Positions 18,022 through 31,557 of a stretch of DNA of 64,000 nt are shown piece by piece. The stretch is taken from positions 248,001 to 312,000 of the forward strand of contig CANTFL010000251.1 in the NCBI GenBank assembly GCA_947650285.1. Direction: 5' to 3'. The position numbers were made by a program, and so were the translations under genes. Under the pieces are notes generated by a model. That model made no database searches and was not told the DNA's origin. It worked only from the letters and a program-made list of their open reading frames with translations. The DNA is from Hyaloperonospora brassicae (taxonomy: Eukaryota > Oomycota > Peronosporomycetes > Peronosporales > Peronosporaceae). Every line of letters begins with the position of its first letter. Within the stretch, counting starts at the first letter, position 1.

Positions 18022-21000
18022 CTCCTCCTCGGTGTTAGCCTGTGTGGCCTTCAACTTAATCATGGACCTCAACTCCTCCATCCTTGGCGCCGGCAACGAC
18101 TTCGTCAGTATGTCGGCCAGGATGCCCTCAGACCGCACACATCTTGGCACCACAGTTCCTTTCTGTGCGTGATGGCACATAAACTTGTAGCGTATGTCCA
18201 CGTGCTTGGCGCTCGAGGTGCTCTTCTCTGACTCGAGTTGCTTGATCGCCGCTTGGTCGTCAATCCACCTCGGCATGGGCTCACGTACGCGTAGCTTCAA
18301 CTCGCTCAGTAGTTCTTTCGTGCCAAGCAGCTCCCGACCAGCTTGCGACGCTGAGATAAACTCAGCCTCCATCGTGCTCAGCTATACACCCGATTGCTTC
18401 TTGCACAGCCACAGAACCACAGCACCATATACAGTTAGCACACACCCTGATATCGACCTACGGTCGACCTTGCTCGCAGCGAAATCGGCGTCGCTCCAGC
18501 ACTCGACCCGCACATCCTCTGACGTATGTCCATCACCCCCCTGGTGCAGCTTCAAATCCTTGGACATCTTCAGGTATCGCATGATGCGCATCGCGGTCTT
18601 ACAATCCTTAATGTCGACTTGTGAGTCTGTCTTGTTGCCTTGTGCACTGCAAAACAAATGTCTGGGCGTGTGCATCTTGCAATCCGTAGCAAGCTTCCCA
18701 CCAGTGACTGAAAGGACTTCACACTCGGATCGCCCTTCGCTCCTCTTGCTGGTGAGTACTCGGCGTCCTCTTCGTCATCCATGTTGCACTCGTCTCCAAT
18801 AGAGGTGCGAACCCCATTGGATGACTCCATCTCGAAGTCCCTCAACAGCAAGTCGATAGTCGGTTCTTTATCCAGAACATAGCCGTTAGGGTCGTCGAGC
18901 TCAATTCGTAGCCCGAGGAACTTGCTTACAATCCCCAAATCCTTGATCGATAGTGAGGTAGTGTCTTTAAAGAAGTCGTGCACAGCGTTCTGTTCGATGC
19001 CTGTGGCCAACAGATCGTCCACGTAGACACCGACCACCGTGCATGTATTGCCCTTGTACTTGAAGTATAGGCGCATGTCCGTGGTACATTGCTGATACCC
19101 GCTTTGTCGTAGCTTGGAGTCAAGTAATTTTCTCCACAGCTGCCCAGCCTGTTTCAGTCCATATAACGACTTCTTCAACAGCAACGCTAGGTCATTTGGG
19201 GTCTTCGCGTTTAGGTCCTTTATCTCTTTCTCCTTCACTGTCGTCCCCTTCGGCACCTTCATGTATATATTCAGGTGCTCCTCCTTTTCAGCCTTGACGT
19301 ACGCATTGGGTACCTCACCGTGGCGGGCTGGTATCTTCCAGCGTCTTGAAAGCACCAGGATCAGCTTTACCTTCCCCGAGTCCATGACCGCTGCAAACGT
19401 GAGGGCATAGTCCACTCCGAACACTTGTTCGTTTCCGCAAACGACCAACCGAGCCTTGTACCGCTCGATGTCCCCGTTCGCGTCGGTCTTTGTCTCGTAG
19501 ACCCTTTTTTTGTGTAGAACATGTGCATTTCCTGGTGGCACAACGATCTACCAGACGTCATTTGCCTTGAGTGCGTCTATTTCTTCGGTCATGTCCACGT
19601 GCCATTGGTTGCGATGCTTACTCTTCATCGCCTCACCGCAGTTTTTCGGATCTTGCTCGATGACTGCATTCACCACGTCGCAATTGTCCGCCGAGGTATC
19701 GGCTTCGGCCATTTTTGTTTGACTCAACATTATCGACCTTGTGCCATGGCGCTCTCTGGTCCATATCTGCTTTCGACCTTTTCGAACCTTCTTCCCGCAC
19801 TTCACACCATCTCGACGATCTCGTGCACCCGCTTGACGATCATGTCCTGGCTCCTCCTGACGTCTTACCGGGTCAGGATAAGTCTTTCTTCCATCTTGGT
19901 CATCCTTTGGTGCTTCAACGCTTTGAACGTGTTGGGTCACCACGACCACCTTATCCACTGGAATGTACGCTTTGTATCCCTTCGTTTCGCTCCCTCACCC
20001 AATATTGATGCCAGCCTTCCCTCGCTCACCGAGTGATTTGTTCGTCGGGTCTCTGTTCACAGTGCATGTCGACCCAAAAGCCACGATGTCTGTCAGCACG
20101 GGAGCTTTGTTCGTCAGAATCTACATGGGTGATGCAACTAGAGGGTTGGACTTGGTCTTGCTTCGGTTCAGTATGTAAGAAGCGTTCTCTGCAGCATCGC
20201 CCCAAAACGTGAGCGGCAGTTTTGATGCAAAGATCATGATTCGCACCATGTTCATGATGGTGCGGTGCATCCGTTCAGCCTTGCCGTTTCTTGCTTGGTT
20301 TCTAGCCTCACTTACTTGACGCGAGATGCCTTCCAATGAGCAGAAAGTATCAAGTGTCTTATATTCGCCACCTTCATCGGTGCGTAAGACATGAATCCTG
20401 CAATTGAACTCGCGCTCGAAGCTTGCCAAGAAGAACTTGAACTTCAACGCGGCTGCATCTTCCGTATTGGCCAAGAAAACTCGACAATAAATTGATCGGT
20501 GGTAAATGAAATTGACCATATACCAATTTCCCAAACGATCTCGGGGGGTCATGGGACCCTTGAGATCCGAACAAATGACACCTCGATCACGTTGATTGGT
20601 GAATTCATGCCCGTGTCTCTCTTCGACTGAACTCCCTTGGTATGCTTCCCCTTGGCACAGGCCAGAGACTTTTGACGTATCGAATCTGTCAATCGTATAC
20701 CTGATGTCGGGTCTTTGGCCATCTTGACAATCGTGTCGAAACAAAGATGTCCTAGGCGCCGATGAAAGTCCATTAAGGTACCACACTGAACGTCCAAGAC
20801 GGATTCATGTTCAGGTGGATTAATGACAGTCATAATTGTCTCTCGTGGTACCTTGGGATTACGGTCGCTGCGATTCGTCACAGCGACAACCGAAACGTTG
20901 ATACAACATCCCACATCCATGACGGGCGTCCCACCCATACCAGATGACAACACGCGCCTCGCTCCTCGATATTCGAGCACGCAACCTTTGGCCTCAAGCG

Positions 21001-21480
21001 ATCCGTACGGAAGGATGTTACGCTCGAGGTTCTTCGCCTACTGAACATTGAGGAGTCTCGTTGTGTTCACGACTCCAAGTGCAATAACTTGGATGTCCAT
21101 GGTACCTTTCAGGGTGGTCCGCAGTGCAATGCCATCTGTGGCGGCCGTCATGCACTCAATTCGACAATCTGTAGGGTCGGTGAGCAGACTCGGATCATTG
21201 ACCAAGTGTCTGCTCGACCCGCTGTCGAGAATCGATTGACCAGGCGAACGATTCGAACCATGGCCAACTGCAAAAACAAACTTCGCACCCGAGGACTCCT
21301 TCCTCGATTTCGGGCACCGCGACCGAATATGTCCCACTTCTCCACATCTGAAACAAGTCCGGGAATCTGTTCGTGATAACGATGATCTTGATTTGGGCTT
21401 GTCCTTCAACTCCTTCTCAGGCTCGATAGAGTTCACCACATCGCGCCCAAAATTCTTCGAGTGAGTGTCTACCTTCACGT
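18016..21480 (-). pseudogene. Copia pol: zinc knuckle, protease, integrase, RT, RNase H (broken)
   Basis: Read on the minus strand. The order is a CCHC zinc knuckle CFRCGEVGHIRSRC (near 21,330), an aspartic protease ILDSGSSRHLV (near 21,220), a GAG-pre-integrase HRRLGHL segment (20549-20980), an integrase with LRTDEGGEY and NGKAERMHRT (20121-20786), Copia RT from EAMKS...NDVW (19548-19958) through YVDDLL (about 19,010-19,030), and RNase H beginning MEAEFISASQAGRELL (18016-18372). The frame changes between most of these blocks, so at least four frameshifts or stops are present. The RNase H frame terminates inside the 3' LTR. Confidence 0.88.
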
Positions 21481-23840
21481 TCTTGCGTAATATGTGGCAC
21501 TTCTTCCCGTTCGAGGTCACATTGTATTCGCGTAGTCGTTTCATGACAAGATCGACGTAGATGAGATGATCATGTTCCGATACCTGGTAGACAAGAATGT
21601 CATCCATGTAAACAATAACAAAGTCGAGATCTCCAAGTATTCTTGACACGCATGCTTGGTATTCATCCAGCGCGGTAGATATTACCATCGGAAGTCTTTT
21701 GTAATGAAACTTTCCAAAAGGTAAGCAGAAAGCAGTCAACCGACGACTCTCCGGTGCTATTTGTCGCGTATAGTATCCCATGTTGGCATTCATGGTTGAA
21801 AACAGTTTAGCAACACCAAATTTCTCTTACCTGTGGCACGTAATAAGGGCTACGCTTCAGAAACTTGTTTAGGCCTCTGAAATCGTTTAACAGCCTCAAT
21901 CGCCCATCTGGCCCCGATATGAAGAATGCGGGAGACGACATCTCTGAGTCGTACACTTGCTCAAGCACATCGAGATTCACGAGTCGTCTAATCTCCTTGT
22001 GCGCAGCTTCTTCTTGGCACTTTGCCGCTGGAAATGGTCTTTGCTGCACGGGTTTAAAATCGTCGGTGACGGGAAGGACGTAATCCGGCATCTTCATTTT
22101 ACCCAATCGTTCATCATAAAGCTCCTTGTATTCACCAAGAAGCGTCATAAACTTGCCACGAACATCTGGAGTAACGGAGGCATCGCTAAGTAACTCAGTA
22201 GGCTTAATACCTGTTACGAGAACCTCTTTCAGCTCAGCCGTGGTATGAATGTCATCTTTGTGTGATAGTTGCAGATCCTTTCCCGTATGTAATACAAGAG
22301 TATTGCCTTCCCATTCGATCGTTCTATCTCGAAAGTTAACGATCGTACCCAAAGCGTTTAAGACGTCTCTACCGATTATTATTGCATCCTTGGCATCTTC
22401 GATGACGTTAAAGCTATGATTGAATGAGGAGTTGTAATTTAAGTCAGGGAAGCGGAATTTCACCACCGTCGAACCTGCACTTTCCACGAAGCCTTTAACC
22501 TGTTGAAACTTCATTGAGTGTGCTTTCACTTCTTGGCCTAGTTGCTTGTTGGCGCGCAGAAGCGTTTGATTGAAAAATCTGGTACAACAACCTGTATCCA
22601 GTAGTGCCAGACATGTATGGTTTGTTTTCACCTTTGAAAGACGTACGCGTAGTCTCATCGGAGGTGTTGGCTTTGGTTGCGCATACAACATGATTGTTAT
22701 CACCTTTATCTCTTGCTTTTCCTCATCATGGATATCGTCATCGCTGGATGAGTAGCTGCTGATGGTTTATTCCACACATGTTGCTTCCCTTGCTACCGCG
22801 TTTGCCACCTTGTGCACATACTTTGGTTTGCCGGTAGTCGTGCTAAGCTTGCGTTGTTGCGTAAAGCATTCTTTGTCACTGTGTGACGCTGTCTTATGAA
22901 GCTTGCACCACTTCTGTTTATTGCTGCTTCCAGGATGGTGTAGCGTAATAATTTTCCTTGGTCTTGAATGACTGTTACCTTGGTTGAGGTTATTGCCTTT
23001 CTGCTTGGCCCTAGGAAATTGACGTGATGCGGGATCATGACGTCCACTCTCTTTTCTTTGCCTCATTTCAGACACTCCGAAACGGCCGAAGTAGCGAACT
23101 ACGTCCGTGATTGTCCTCAGGGTAATTCCACTTCTTTCGTAGGCCAGCTTCCAATCACTAGGCATTGCGCGCTTGAAGTACCGAATCATCATCTCATCTG
23201 ATAGGGTTACAGAACCAGATGGGAGATCCGCCATCATTCGCGTCAGATCTCTCATACGACAATAACACAGCGCTATCGTTTCATCACGCCGCTTGGCAAA
23301 CATAAGGAGTTCCTCTTCTAATTGATCACTGTAATCGACTGGCACGAAGTGCCTTGCCCACATCTTGTACGCTAAATCATACGCGTCGTCATCCTTTATG
23401 TTCATGCCTGCTGTAGTGTCGACGTAAGCTTCGCGGGCTTCATTCCCCAGCAACACCAGAAGGTGTAAATGTGCGTCTTCTCTTCCCCAGTTGTTTTGGG
23501 TCCAGATGTGGCGGACCTCGTGGGTCCATTGGAGGTATTCTTGCGCTGTACCACCACTGAAACGAGACAGTCCAATTCGTACTGCTTCGCGACGCACAAC
23601 GGTTTTTTTCTGACTTAGTCTGTATGTCAAATTGCACCTTGCTTGCTATGGTGTCCATAACTTAACTTGAATGCTGTAGTTTTTGTCTTCTCAATTGCTT
23701 TTGAGAATTCTCAAAGTGACAACCCTAGGATCGCAGAGGGGTTATGAAGAAGAACGACTCTTAGCTATTAGATGAATTGCTTTGTACTAGCTTGTATAAA
23801 TGAGAAGTGATATTAATGTTAACGTTTGTTCGCTGTCATT
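21480..23840 (-). pseudogene. Inserted Gypsy 5' half: gag, protease and partial RT
   Basis: Same orientation as the host Copia. The gag (22767-23630) has a retrotransposon-gag core (LSRFSGGTAQEYLQW, FKRAMPSDWK). Its N-terminus is in another frame across a T7/A7 run near 23,605. The protease-RT frame (21807-22703) has the protease motif LLDTGCCTRFF and the RT finger motifs SSPAFFISGPDGRLRLLNDFR. After a frameshift near 21,830 the RT continues (NANMGYYTRQ, palm motif YMDDILVY) to about 21,475. There the frame passes directly into Copia gag sequence (SKNFGRDVV, then the zinc knuckle). No Gypsy RNase H, integrase or 3' LTR is present. Both edges are approximate. Confidence 0.8.
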
Positions 23841-23841
23841 G

Positions 23842-24483
23842 CTACACCTTCACCCTGTCCGTGGTCTGGAATCTGGGATCTGCGTTGACAGTTAGCTGCG
23901 AGCTGCAACACGAGCCGCATTCAATGACCCCCGACGTCATACCGTTTGAAAGGAAGTTGAATCCGATCCATAAGCGCAAGTTCAAATTGCGCCAACTCTT
24001 CTGCTTGCCGCAGGTAGACAGTGCGATGGATGTCCAATCTGAGCAACATCGTCTTTCGCAGGTGTGGGTCAGCATAGTGAACGACGTTGTCCAGCACAAG
24101 ACTTTCTGCACCCCCACAGGCATCACTGACGGCCGTCAATTATAGAAAATGGCCCGTCCAGTTTCGATGAGGTGCCTTGGGGCCGTAAACAACTTCATGC
24201 TCTGTGCCGGTGAGATCTTCGTCGTGAAGGTCGGTAGCACTCTCTGCATCGCGTGCTCGAGGGTTTGGCTTTCAAGCCACCATGTTTCCACCTGACGACG
24301 ATAGTAGGTCTGCGCTTTTCCAGCTAGGTGCTGGCCCATGACATCAACCTTGATCTCCTCCGGCCACACAAAGCCACATGCACGTTCTGCAAACCCGACT
24401 TGTCGAACAAATTCTTTTCCCCGCTCCATGAATCCACAGCCAAGGCCGTGGTAGAGCTCCTTTCCATCGAAAGATTGCAACAC
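23842..24483 (-). pseudogene. Copia gag, N-terminal and central part (broken)
   Basis: The blocks FDGKELYHGLG, AGKAQTYYRRQ (24136-24483) and ESLVLDNVVHYADP...RQAEELAQ (23921-24139) align in order with the gag of the second Copia element at 62.9-63.4 kb ([36 protein letters not shown]). A stop and frame change separate the two blocks. The C-terminal zinc knuckle is displaced to about 21.3 kb by the Gypsy insert. Confidence 0.8.
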
Positions 24484-25019
24484 GATTTTCCGTTGCTACG
24501 CGTGTGACATGTCTATTCTCGGAAGCCCTGGGTGAACATATCCTCGGTTGGAGATACCCATGCCATGATGGTATCCCGCAGGTAAATCCGTCCTGTATAC
24601 ACCGGGGTAAGGTGCCTAAACCATGTTGATTTCCGGACCTGCATATCCTGCAGAAGGTATATCAACACCTGCCTGTTGTTGTCGCCGAACACCAAATTCG
24701 GTAGCTGGCGACACATTCGAAGGTCCCTTTAGAGAGACATGCTCCAGGGTCCGAAGACTCAACCCTGCCCGACCTCCCTCTCACGACTGGCGACACTCGA
24801 CTCGGGTGAGTTCTCCCAATGCTTGTCGGCTTGCTCTCTCTGGGAGACCTCCATCCGATTCATTCTTTGGGAGAGGTCCCCAAGCATAAACAGCTTTCGT
24901 TTATCGCCACCAATGGCGCTGCCGACTTTTCTTCCAAATGATCGTCGCCGGCCTTGCCTTGATCGTCGACCGCCACGCCGTGTGTAGCTCGTTTAACCGC
25001 ACCGTCGTCACGTTTAGTT

Positions 25020-25031
25020 GGGCTCATAACC
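25020..25031 (-). other. Primer-binding site matching the initiator tRNA-Met anticodon arm
   Basis: On the element strand GGTTATGAGCCC follows the 5' LTR with no gap. It is complementary to GGGCUCAUAACC, the anticodon stem-loop of eukaryotic initiator tRNA-Met (anticodon CAU). This is the half-tRNA primer used by Drosophila copia. The same 12 bases recur at 62332-62343. Confidence 0.75.
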
Positions 25032-25394
25032 TATTAGAATGTAGGCGCACTTGCGCAGTAGAAGTAGGAAGTAAAAGTAAAATATATTGAGTGTTAAGCA
25101 CTACCTTCTTCAACACTACGATATGCATGACCAGAAACGGAATCTGCAACTTGACCATGTCAAGTCACACATGGTGTCCGTCTCTTCCAGCCCCATGTGA
25201 CATCCTGTCACATGGCTTCCGTCTCTCACAGTCCCAACTGTCCAGCTATTCCCCTGTCCCACACGTCCCATTTGGTCGATCGTCCCGTCGGGGTCCCACA
25301 TGTCACGTCGTACGATAATCAGCCAATCAGGTGACACCGTCCCATGGTTTAGCACTTGAATCTTGAAACCTGTCAAACACGATAGTTTCTAACA
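25032..25394 (-). repeat. 5' LTR of the first Copia element
   Basis: 363 bp, matching 17659-18021 over its full length with scattered substitutions. It is flanked by CTGAA on its outer side. Confidence 0.9.
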
Positions 25395-26289
25395 CTGAAT
25401 GGTGTTGAGCGCGGTCAAAATACTGCTGGATGTTGAATGACGTGCTAACTGATCAAAACGGGATCGACACGGCCCCGTGACATAGGCTGCGAGCAAAATG
25501 AGTGGAATAGAATCTTTCGATCGCTCGATTGCTCTGCAGTTGGAGTCACTTAAGTGTGTCGATCGTGCACACGCCTAAGCACGGCATGGACGCTGGCCAC
25601 ATTTATCGTGCACGCTAACTGTGAGAGTTCCGGCGCGCATGGGGCAAGTAAGTGGAGTACTCGAGGCAGATGACGTAGTGGTCATCCCTTCCTGAGATTC
25701 CATCAAGGCAGTAAGAATGCGCAATATTCGATCAATATGGACGCGGTCATCGTGCCGCCATTGTCATGTGCTAATGCTGATTGCTATTCTAGGGCGGTAA
25801 TGCCTTGATACTGCCGATCTTTACTTGTACAAAAAACGTGATGGTGACGACTATAACAGAGATTATAGGTAGCCCTATAGACAGATCAGGTGCGAATACT
25901 TCGGTAAATGCGTGACAGTGAATTGACTCTCTAAAATACGTACGAGCTTCGGCACATGAATCACCGGCCGTATGAGTTTAAGAAACGTTACTTGGACCAT
26001 CAACATGAATTTAGCCGATTGCGAGATCGCATAGCAGCAATTTAGTCCGACAACGGTCACATCATGAGCGATCCTCGAGTCAAACAGATTGTGCTACCAT
26101 GCTTATCTCGAACGCAACTGCTCCTGAATGTCCTGCTGCATCTCCCCACAAGCGTTCTCGGAACGTGACATTGGTATATGTGCCCGCTTCCTCTATGAGC
26201 AAGCGTCTTCGGAGTAAGACTCCTTCAGATCCGCCCATTATTATTCTTGCGGGACAATCGACCAGAACCCAAATCAGACTGGATCCCGA
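25395..26289. other. Non-coding flank
   Basis: No gene or clear element is seen. The sequence becomes AT-richer and more decayed towards the degenerate Gypsy region. Confidence 0.4.
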
Positions 26290-26789
26290 TCAAATTCTTC
26301 GAACGTACCGTCTTCTCGCGCTCCCACGAAGCGACCTGCGGCCCGGGGTAAGCAGAAGTCGCGAGCGCATCCATTGGTTGAGTGGGCCAACGAGGAATTC
26401 AATATTTAATGTTTGGTTTATCTGACCCCGGCGTTGTCGATGATAGATTCGTCGGATCTTTGGCGCAACTAGTTTCGTGAGCCTTAGAACCAGCATCCTG
26501 GATCCCTGACCCCGCGTTTACAAATCATACTTTTTTTCGGCCGTAATCCGTAGATGTCTCCCCTTAGCATAATCAATGCAATTTCCCCTATAATCTTCCA
26601 TGATGTTGTCTCGATATTGTGTTCCATTTATTAGGCCTATCGGCCGCGATCACGATCTCGATGGGCCTTGATCGCCATAATCATCCAATATATGACCCTT
26701 CCATCACTATCTGCGCAGCCGGCCTGTACATCTTCACATCCCTTTAATTGAACACTAAGGATGTAATCTTGCGATCCCTTCTCGTAAAA

Positions 26790-26999
26790 TTAATTGACAT
26801 TAAATCGATTTACACAAGCCCACACGCGTTCAAAGTCCAGTAACAAAGTAACGCGATTTATATCCACCTCATCCACCCAGTCGGGGTCACTGTTTCCTTT
26901 CCAATAGACCATAAATTGTATTTTTACTTGTCCAAAACGGGTCCTCCTATCGGATCGTACATCGGCGACTCTTTCCACTTCGACTTCATTATCATCCAA
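26790..26999 (-). pseudogene. Chromodomain relic of a Gypsy pol
   Basis: A 69-codon frame contains IQFMVYWKGNSDPDWVDE followed by LLLDFERV. This matches the chromodomain pattern (YLVKWKG...W.....L...F). It would be the C-terminal end of the decayed Gypsy polyprotein. Confidence 0.6.
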
Positions 27000-29900
27000 T
27001 CCAGTCTTCTGGCTATTTATGGTAGGACTGCCTCATCAAAGTCGAACTGATACGCCTCCGTCACTCTGAATCTGAGGGTAGGGCAATTAGGGAAAGCTCT
27101 CACTCGTTTTATATTCGATGCTTGTACGACCGGAAATAGCTCGCAATTTATGCCGGCAATTTTAGATCGTACCGCGCACCCTCAGCACAATTTCGCGACT
27201 CGGAAAATCCCATGCCTCATATGCGCCATATTTCAAAAATATTATTTCTGTACCCCATCGTGATACAACCGCATTTGGGATTTAAGCTCTAGGCTTGTAA
27301 GCTCCAGATATGCATTATGTCGTTCAGCCCGAATCCTGTATCGCGGCCTTATAAGACGCTCATTTACAGCCGATCTAGCTCATTTATACTGTCGTTGTAT
27401 GCTATAACGCTATCTACGTGGATCCTAATCTCGTAACTCAGTGCTCTCAAAGGGCAAAGCAGATTCTAGGGTAGATATAAGACCCCATCCGTGTATTAAA
27501 CAAAAAGTTTTTCTCCGCGTACTCGATCTTGAAAACATTATTCGCAAACGTTAGCCTTTCAACATACTCATCCCGTTTTCATAAAATAACACCCGTGACA
27601 TTCATCTTCAGAGCTCTCGCCAAAGTTTGAACCATGGTTTTAGCCGTTTCATCTGCCTGCAACCTATATGCAATTGTAGCCCGTGTTGCAAAGTTATTAT
27701 TCTAATTTTTTGGGACGTGGATCGGTGACCAACCAGTTGAGACGTCACTTACTGGCGGAAAATGACATCAAGTGATCTAGTGATTCAATAGGAGATGGAA
27801 GGTGATCACAAGGAGGTCAACGAACCGATCCAACTGTCGACAGAATGATGGATGTGGAACAATCTGAGACGAGGCGTAGAAAGGGATGATTTCCATGGAA
27901 CAATCTGGGACGAGTCGCAGGTATAGATGCTTTCCATGGTGCAATTTGGGACGAGGGAAGGGATGAAGTCAAGCGATCCGCTTGGAGGTTGGTCAAGGAC
28001 AAGAATGTGGGTGTTGAAGCAGGTGAAGACTGGGTTACAAATCTGCACACGAAAGTCTCTTGATGTGTGAACCTATGGAATGTCATATTGACTGGTATCG
28101 GCAACGATCATGAAGACTGTGGCAGGATATATCTGGGAGAGGTGAACACGGGACCAGGTGATGCAATTTGATCCTGTAACAAAGGTGCAACATTCTGCAG
28201 ATCGTTGATACTATTTACCAGTCCCACAATGGAAGTACTGATTTTGGTTAGTTATAGCCCGATCTGGAAGTGTGAGCACTTATGGGAGTCCAGATGGCTA
28301 TTTCAAGACGCGTGGATGGTCCCGCTGATCAGATAAACCTTGAAGGATGGTATTGGAGCACACACGATAAACGGGAGAATGTCTACTGTTTAATTATACT
28401 GTGTCGATTCTCAATTATCTCGAATTGGGCATCAGATCGGTCTTGTTCTCAATGGATTACGGATATGTCGTTGATGGAGCCATAGGATCATGATGAATAT
28501 GCTTGTTGAAGATCCATGAGTGTTGTCTCAAAAGTTCAGACCGAAAGAGCCAGTGGAAGCCGGTTGGATTGACGTCGCAAAATGGATTTGGACGCATTTG
28601 GTATTTGAGTACGATTTAGTGCTCTCCGGTGCCGAAAATGGGAATTTGGTACCGTATTTGGGATTTGGTGCTCGTTTGGCGTTTAGGTAAGATATCGTAA
28701 ATATAGGCTCTATCTATCCTTGGAGTACAGGTGACGATATTTGACACGTGTTCAAGGGGGCGGTCAAGCTTAAAGGAGATATCGGTTTGGAGAGTGACCT
28801 ACAGTTTAAAATAGGCTATAAGATAGGTTGGCTAGTAATTTGGTTGTTTAATAAAATAGACTTGAACTCTACTTCTTCTGCTCACGACGCGCGTCCCCCT
28901 TCTTTTCCGGGCAAGATTTAATTGGATTCCCCGGCGGTGCAAGGCACCTGTATTGTTAAGGCATTGAAGACCGATCTTGGAATGTTGGCCAAGATCGAGA
29001 AGAGTGATCCCGGAAGATCTGGTCCGGATCAATTAAGCTCTCACAATCAACTCAACTGCTAGGGTAGCAGCAACAACGTAAAAGAACTGGACACAAGATC
29101 GCGAGACGGCTTAAGTGGTTGGAAGATCTGGACAAGGAGCTCAAGACAAGACCGAGCAAGATCGAAGCGATCTGCCAGATGGATATGCACGTTTCATTTC
29201 GGCGAAACAGGAAACTTATCTGGCCTAAGCTGCGCACTTCCGACAATATCGTCCGATCCCAAGACCAGATCGGATCGATCCCTAAGGCAAGATTGACGCA
29301 AGATTATTATTTGCTGAGTAAAGATTTCCGCACAGCAAAGACCCCGATCCCGAAGACAGATTGAGATCGGTGCGATCCAAGATCAAACTCGCGACATCTG
29401 CACATAGTGATCGCCGCGACTACATATCAAGATCGCAGAACCCCTGTTCGTGGTGTGAAGATTTCCGCACCGAAAGCGAACTCTCACTTCAAACCCTCAG
29501 CGAGATCGACATCTCCCAAGGCCATTACGAAGATCTCTAGCCAGCCCAATCGACGGGTACACAAGGTGAGAACAAGGCTATACAACAAGGCACGGATTGG
29601 AGTACCCCCCGTGAGTCGGCAAGTCTATGCAAGTGGAAGATCGACCCTCACACAAGCTATTTTGTGAGATCGACTTCACCACACCCGCTGCTTGTGCCCT
29701 GCAATACTTTAAAGCGCTCGGAAAATATCCGACATGGAGCCTGGCTCTCTGTCATTACATATCACTTCACTTGCACTAAACCGCCTGAGCACACATTCTT
29801 CGTAACTTTGCAATGGTTTGAGCGGACCTGGATTTACTTGACTTGGCAATGACCTGCCCCTAAAAAATACCCACTCACAGCAAGAACTCTGTGATGCTCT

Positions 29901-31245
29901 TAGAGGATTGAGGCAGAGACGGAATGAGATCCATGGCAATCATTTGAAAAGGGTAAGAGACCTGAACATGACCAGTCGATATTCACCTGCACTCGGAACA
30001 TCTTTCCCGGTTTATCTATCCGTGCATTCACCTATAAATCTATGTACACTTTTGTACAGATCTCTCTAGTGAAAATGAGCTCGGGTAGGCTGGTAATTAT
30101 GGTCGATCCCTTCATATCCTCCTTCCAAACCAGCGTGGTAGTGGTGTAGAATCAATTTCTGCAAAAATCTCTTATTATTAGCTGCATCATTTCAGATTTG
30201 CTTAAATCTATCTATGGGGTGGATCGGGGGCATGATTAACACTTCGTCTCTTTACCTCATAGTCGGGCGTGATCAGGGAGGTGGCCCTCGCTTCGGACGC
30301 ACTCAACATAGTCAGATCTCCTATTCCATACACCATCAACTATTTTATTAAGCCTCTTCGTCCTGCGCTTTCTTAGTACGTTCGATCCAAATTCTCTGGA
30401 CAACTTCTTCTCACAGCACCTCCTAATCTTGACGTCTTAATGAGGCGGATCTAGTAAGCGCTACCATCTCTTTTACCTTCTTTTGGACTTCTAGGTGTCA
30501 ACAACTCGTCCAACCGATTGAGTGTTATCCAATTTTGCCGATCTGCTTCTATCACGACAAAACGGTTCTTTTCTTGGTGCAAAGCTTCACTCGCAAGCCG
30601 AATTGCACTTTAATTCCAGTGGAAATTCATTAATCGGCCACAATCACAATCTTTTCATCGCAATGTGCCGCGAAAACTGCATTCTTCGCGCTTTACGTTC
30701 AATTCGCCTCGCCTTTGTGAAATCACCAGATTCGAGTCGCCGCAAATGATGACTCGTTCCCTTTTCCCATCTGCCAGCAGAATGAAACTTAACATCAAGC
30801 TTCGAAACTCTATTTCATTTACAGTCTGATCCTCAGTATATTCATAAGCCACCGTCACGATCTCTTACCCTGGAAGTCTTCAACAACCGCGCTATACGCC
30901 CCACTCTTCATCTTTACCCAAGCGGATCTGTCAAAGCTGACCACTAGCAGTCGTTCATTTACTTCCACTATAGGAGGCGGCATACTGATACTCTGTCTGG
31001 GTACATTTTGGGGATGATTGCGATTATTATTTCGTTTACACCTTCTTGAGGATTACTAGTATCAGCCAGCGTCTCCAGGATCTCATATTCATTCCTTTCG
31101 CATTTGTGATCCTCCATTGTAAAAATTAATAATAGTGCTTCTTACCTTTCGAAGCGCGCCTTGAGTCCAGACGATTTCATAAAGTGATTCAAGATTGAAT
31201 GGCGGGTGAGGAACTTGATCTCTCTTGCTACCAACATGGTGTAGC

Positions 31246-31557
31246 TTATATAGAGAATTCGGAGAAAAGCCAGCACTTCTTACTCCACCATGCCGTATTG
31301 ATCTTATTGGCCTTCAGTGTGCGACCCGTAAACGTCACCGGCCAATACACAACATCGTAACTTTTCAGCAAAGCTTCCGAGACTACGTACTTGCTTGTAT
31401 ATACCACGATCATTGAAGATCTTTCTGGATCAAAGTGCTTAGGGATCGGAGTTTTGGCGATCTTCGCTTTCAGCCTGGTGAACGCGATCATAGCCTTTTC
31501 CCAATAATTTGTGTCTTCACTATCCGCTTTGATCCCAAGATCCCGGTATGTTTCCAC
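31246..31557 (-). pseudogene. Gypsy RT/RNase H junction relic
   Basis: A 103-codon frame contains YWEKAMIAFTRLKAKIAKTP, KHFDPERSSMIVVYTSKYVV and DVVYWPVTFTGRTLK. These are the typical connection and RNase H-like segments of oomycete Gypsy elements (catalytic-type position in VVYTSK). It is isolated by stops on both sides. Confidence 0.65.

Larger units (their letters stand above)
17659..25394 (-). mobile_element. Copia LTR retrotransposon carrying a Gypsy fragment
   Basis: A complete element on the minus strand. It has 363-bp LTRs at both ends, a perfect 5-bp target duplication CTGAA (17654-17658 and 25395-25399), a primer-binding site next to the 5' LTR, and a GAGGAGGAG polypurine tract next to the 3' LTR. 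In reading order it holds an undetected-gene leader (24484-25019), Copia gag, an inserted Gypsy gag-protease-RT piece, then the Copia zinc knuckle, protease, integrase, RT and RNase H. Domain order PR-INT-RT-RH defines Copia. Several frame breaks make it inactive now. The LTRs differ at several positions (for example tatcagaac against tattagaat at the outer end), so the insertion is not recent. Confidence 0.9.
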
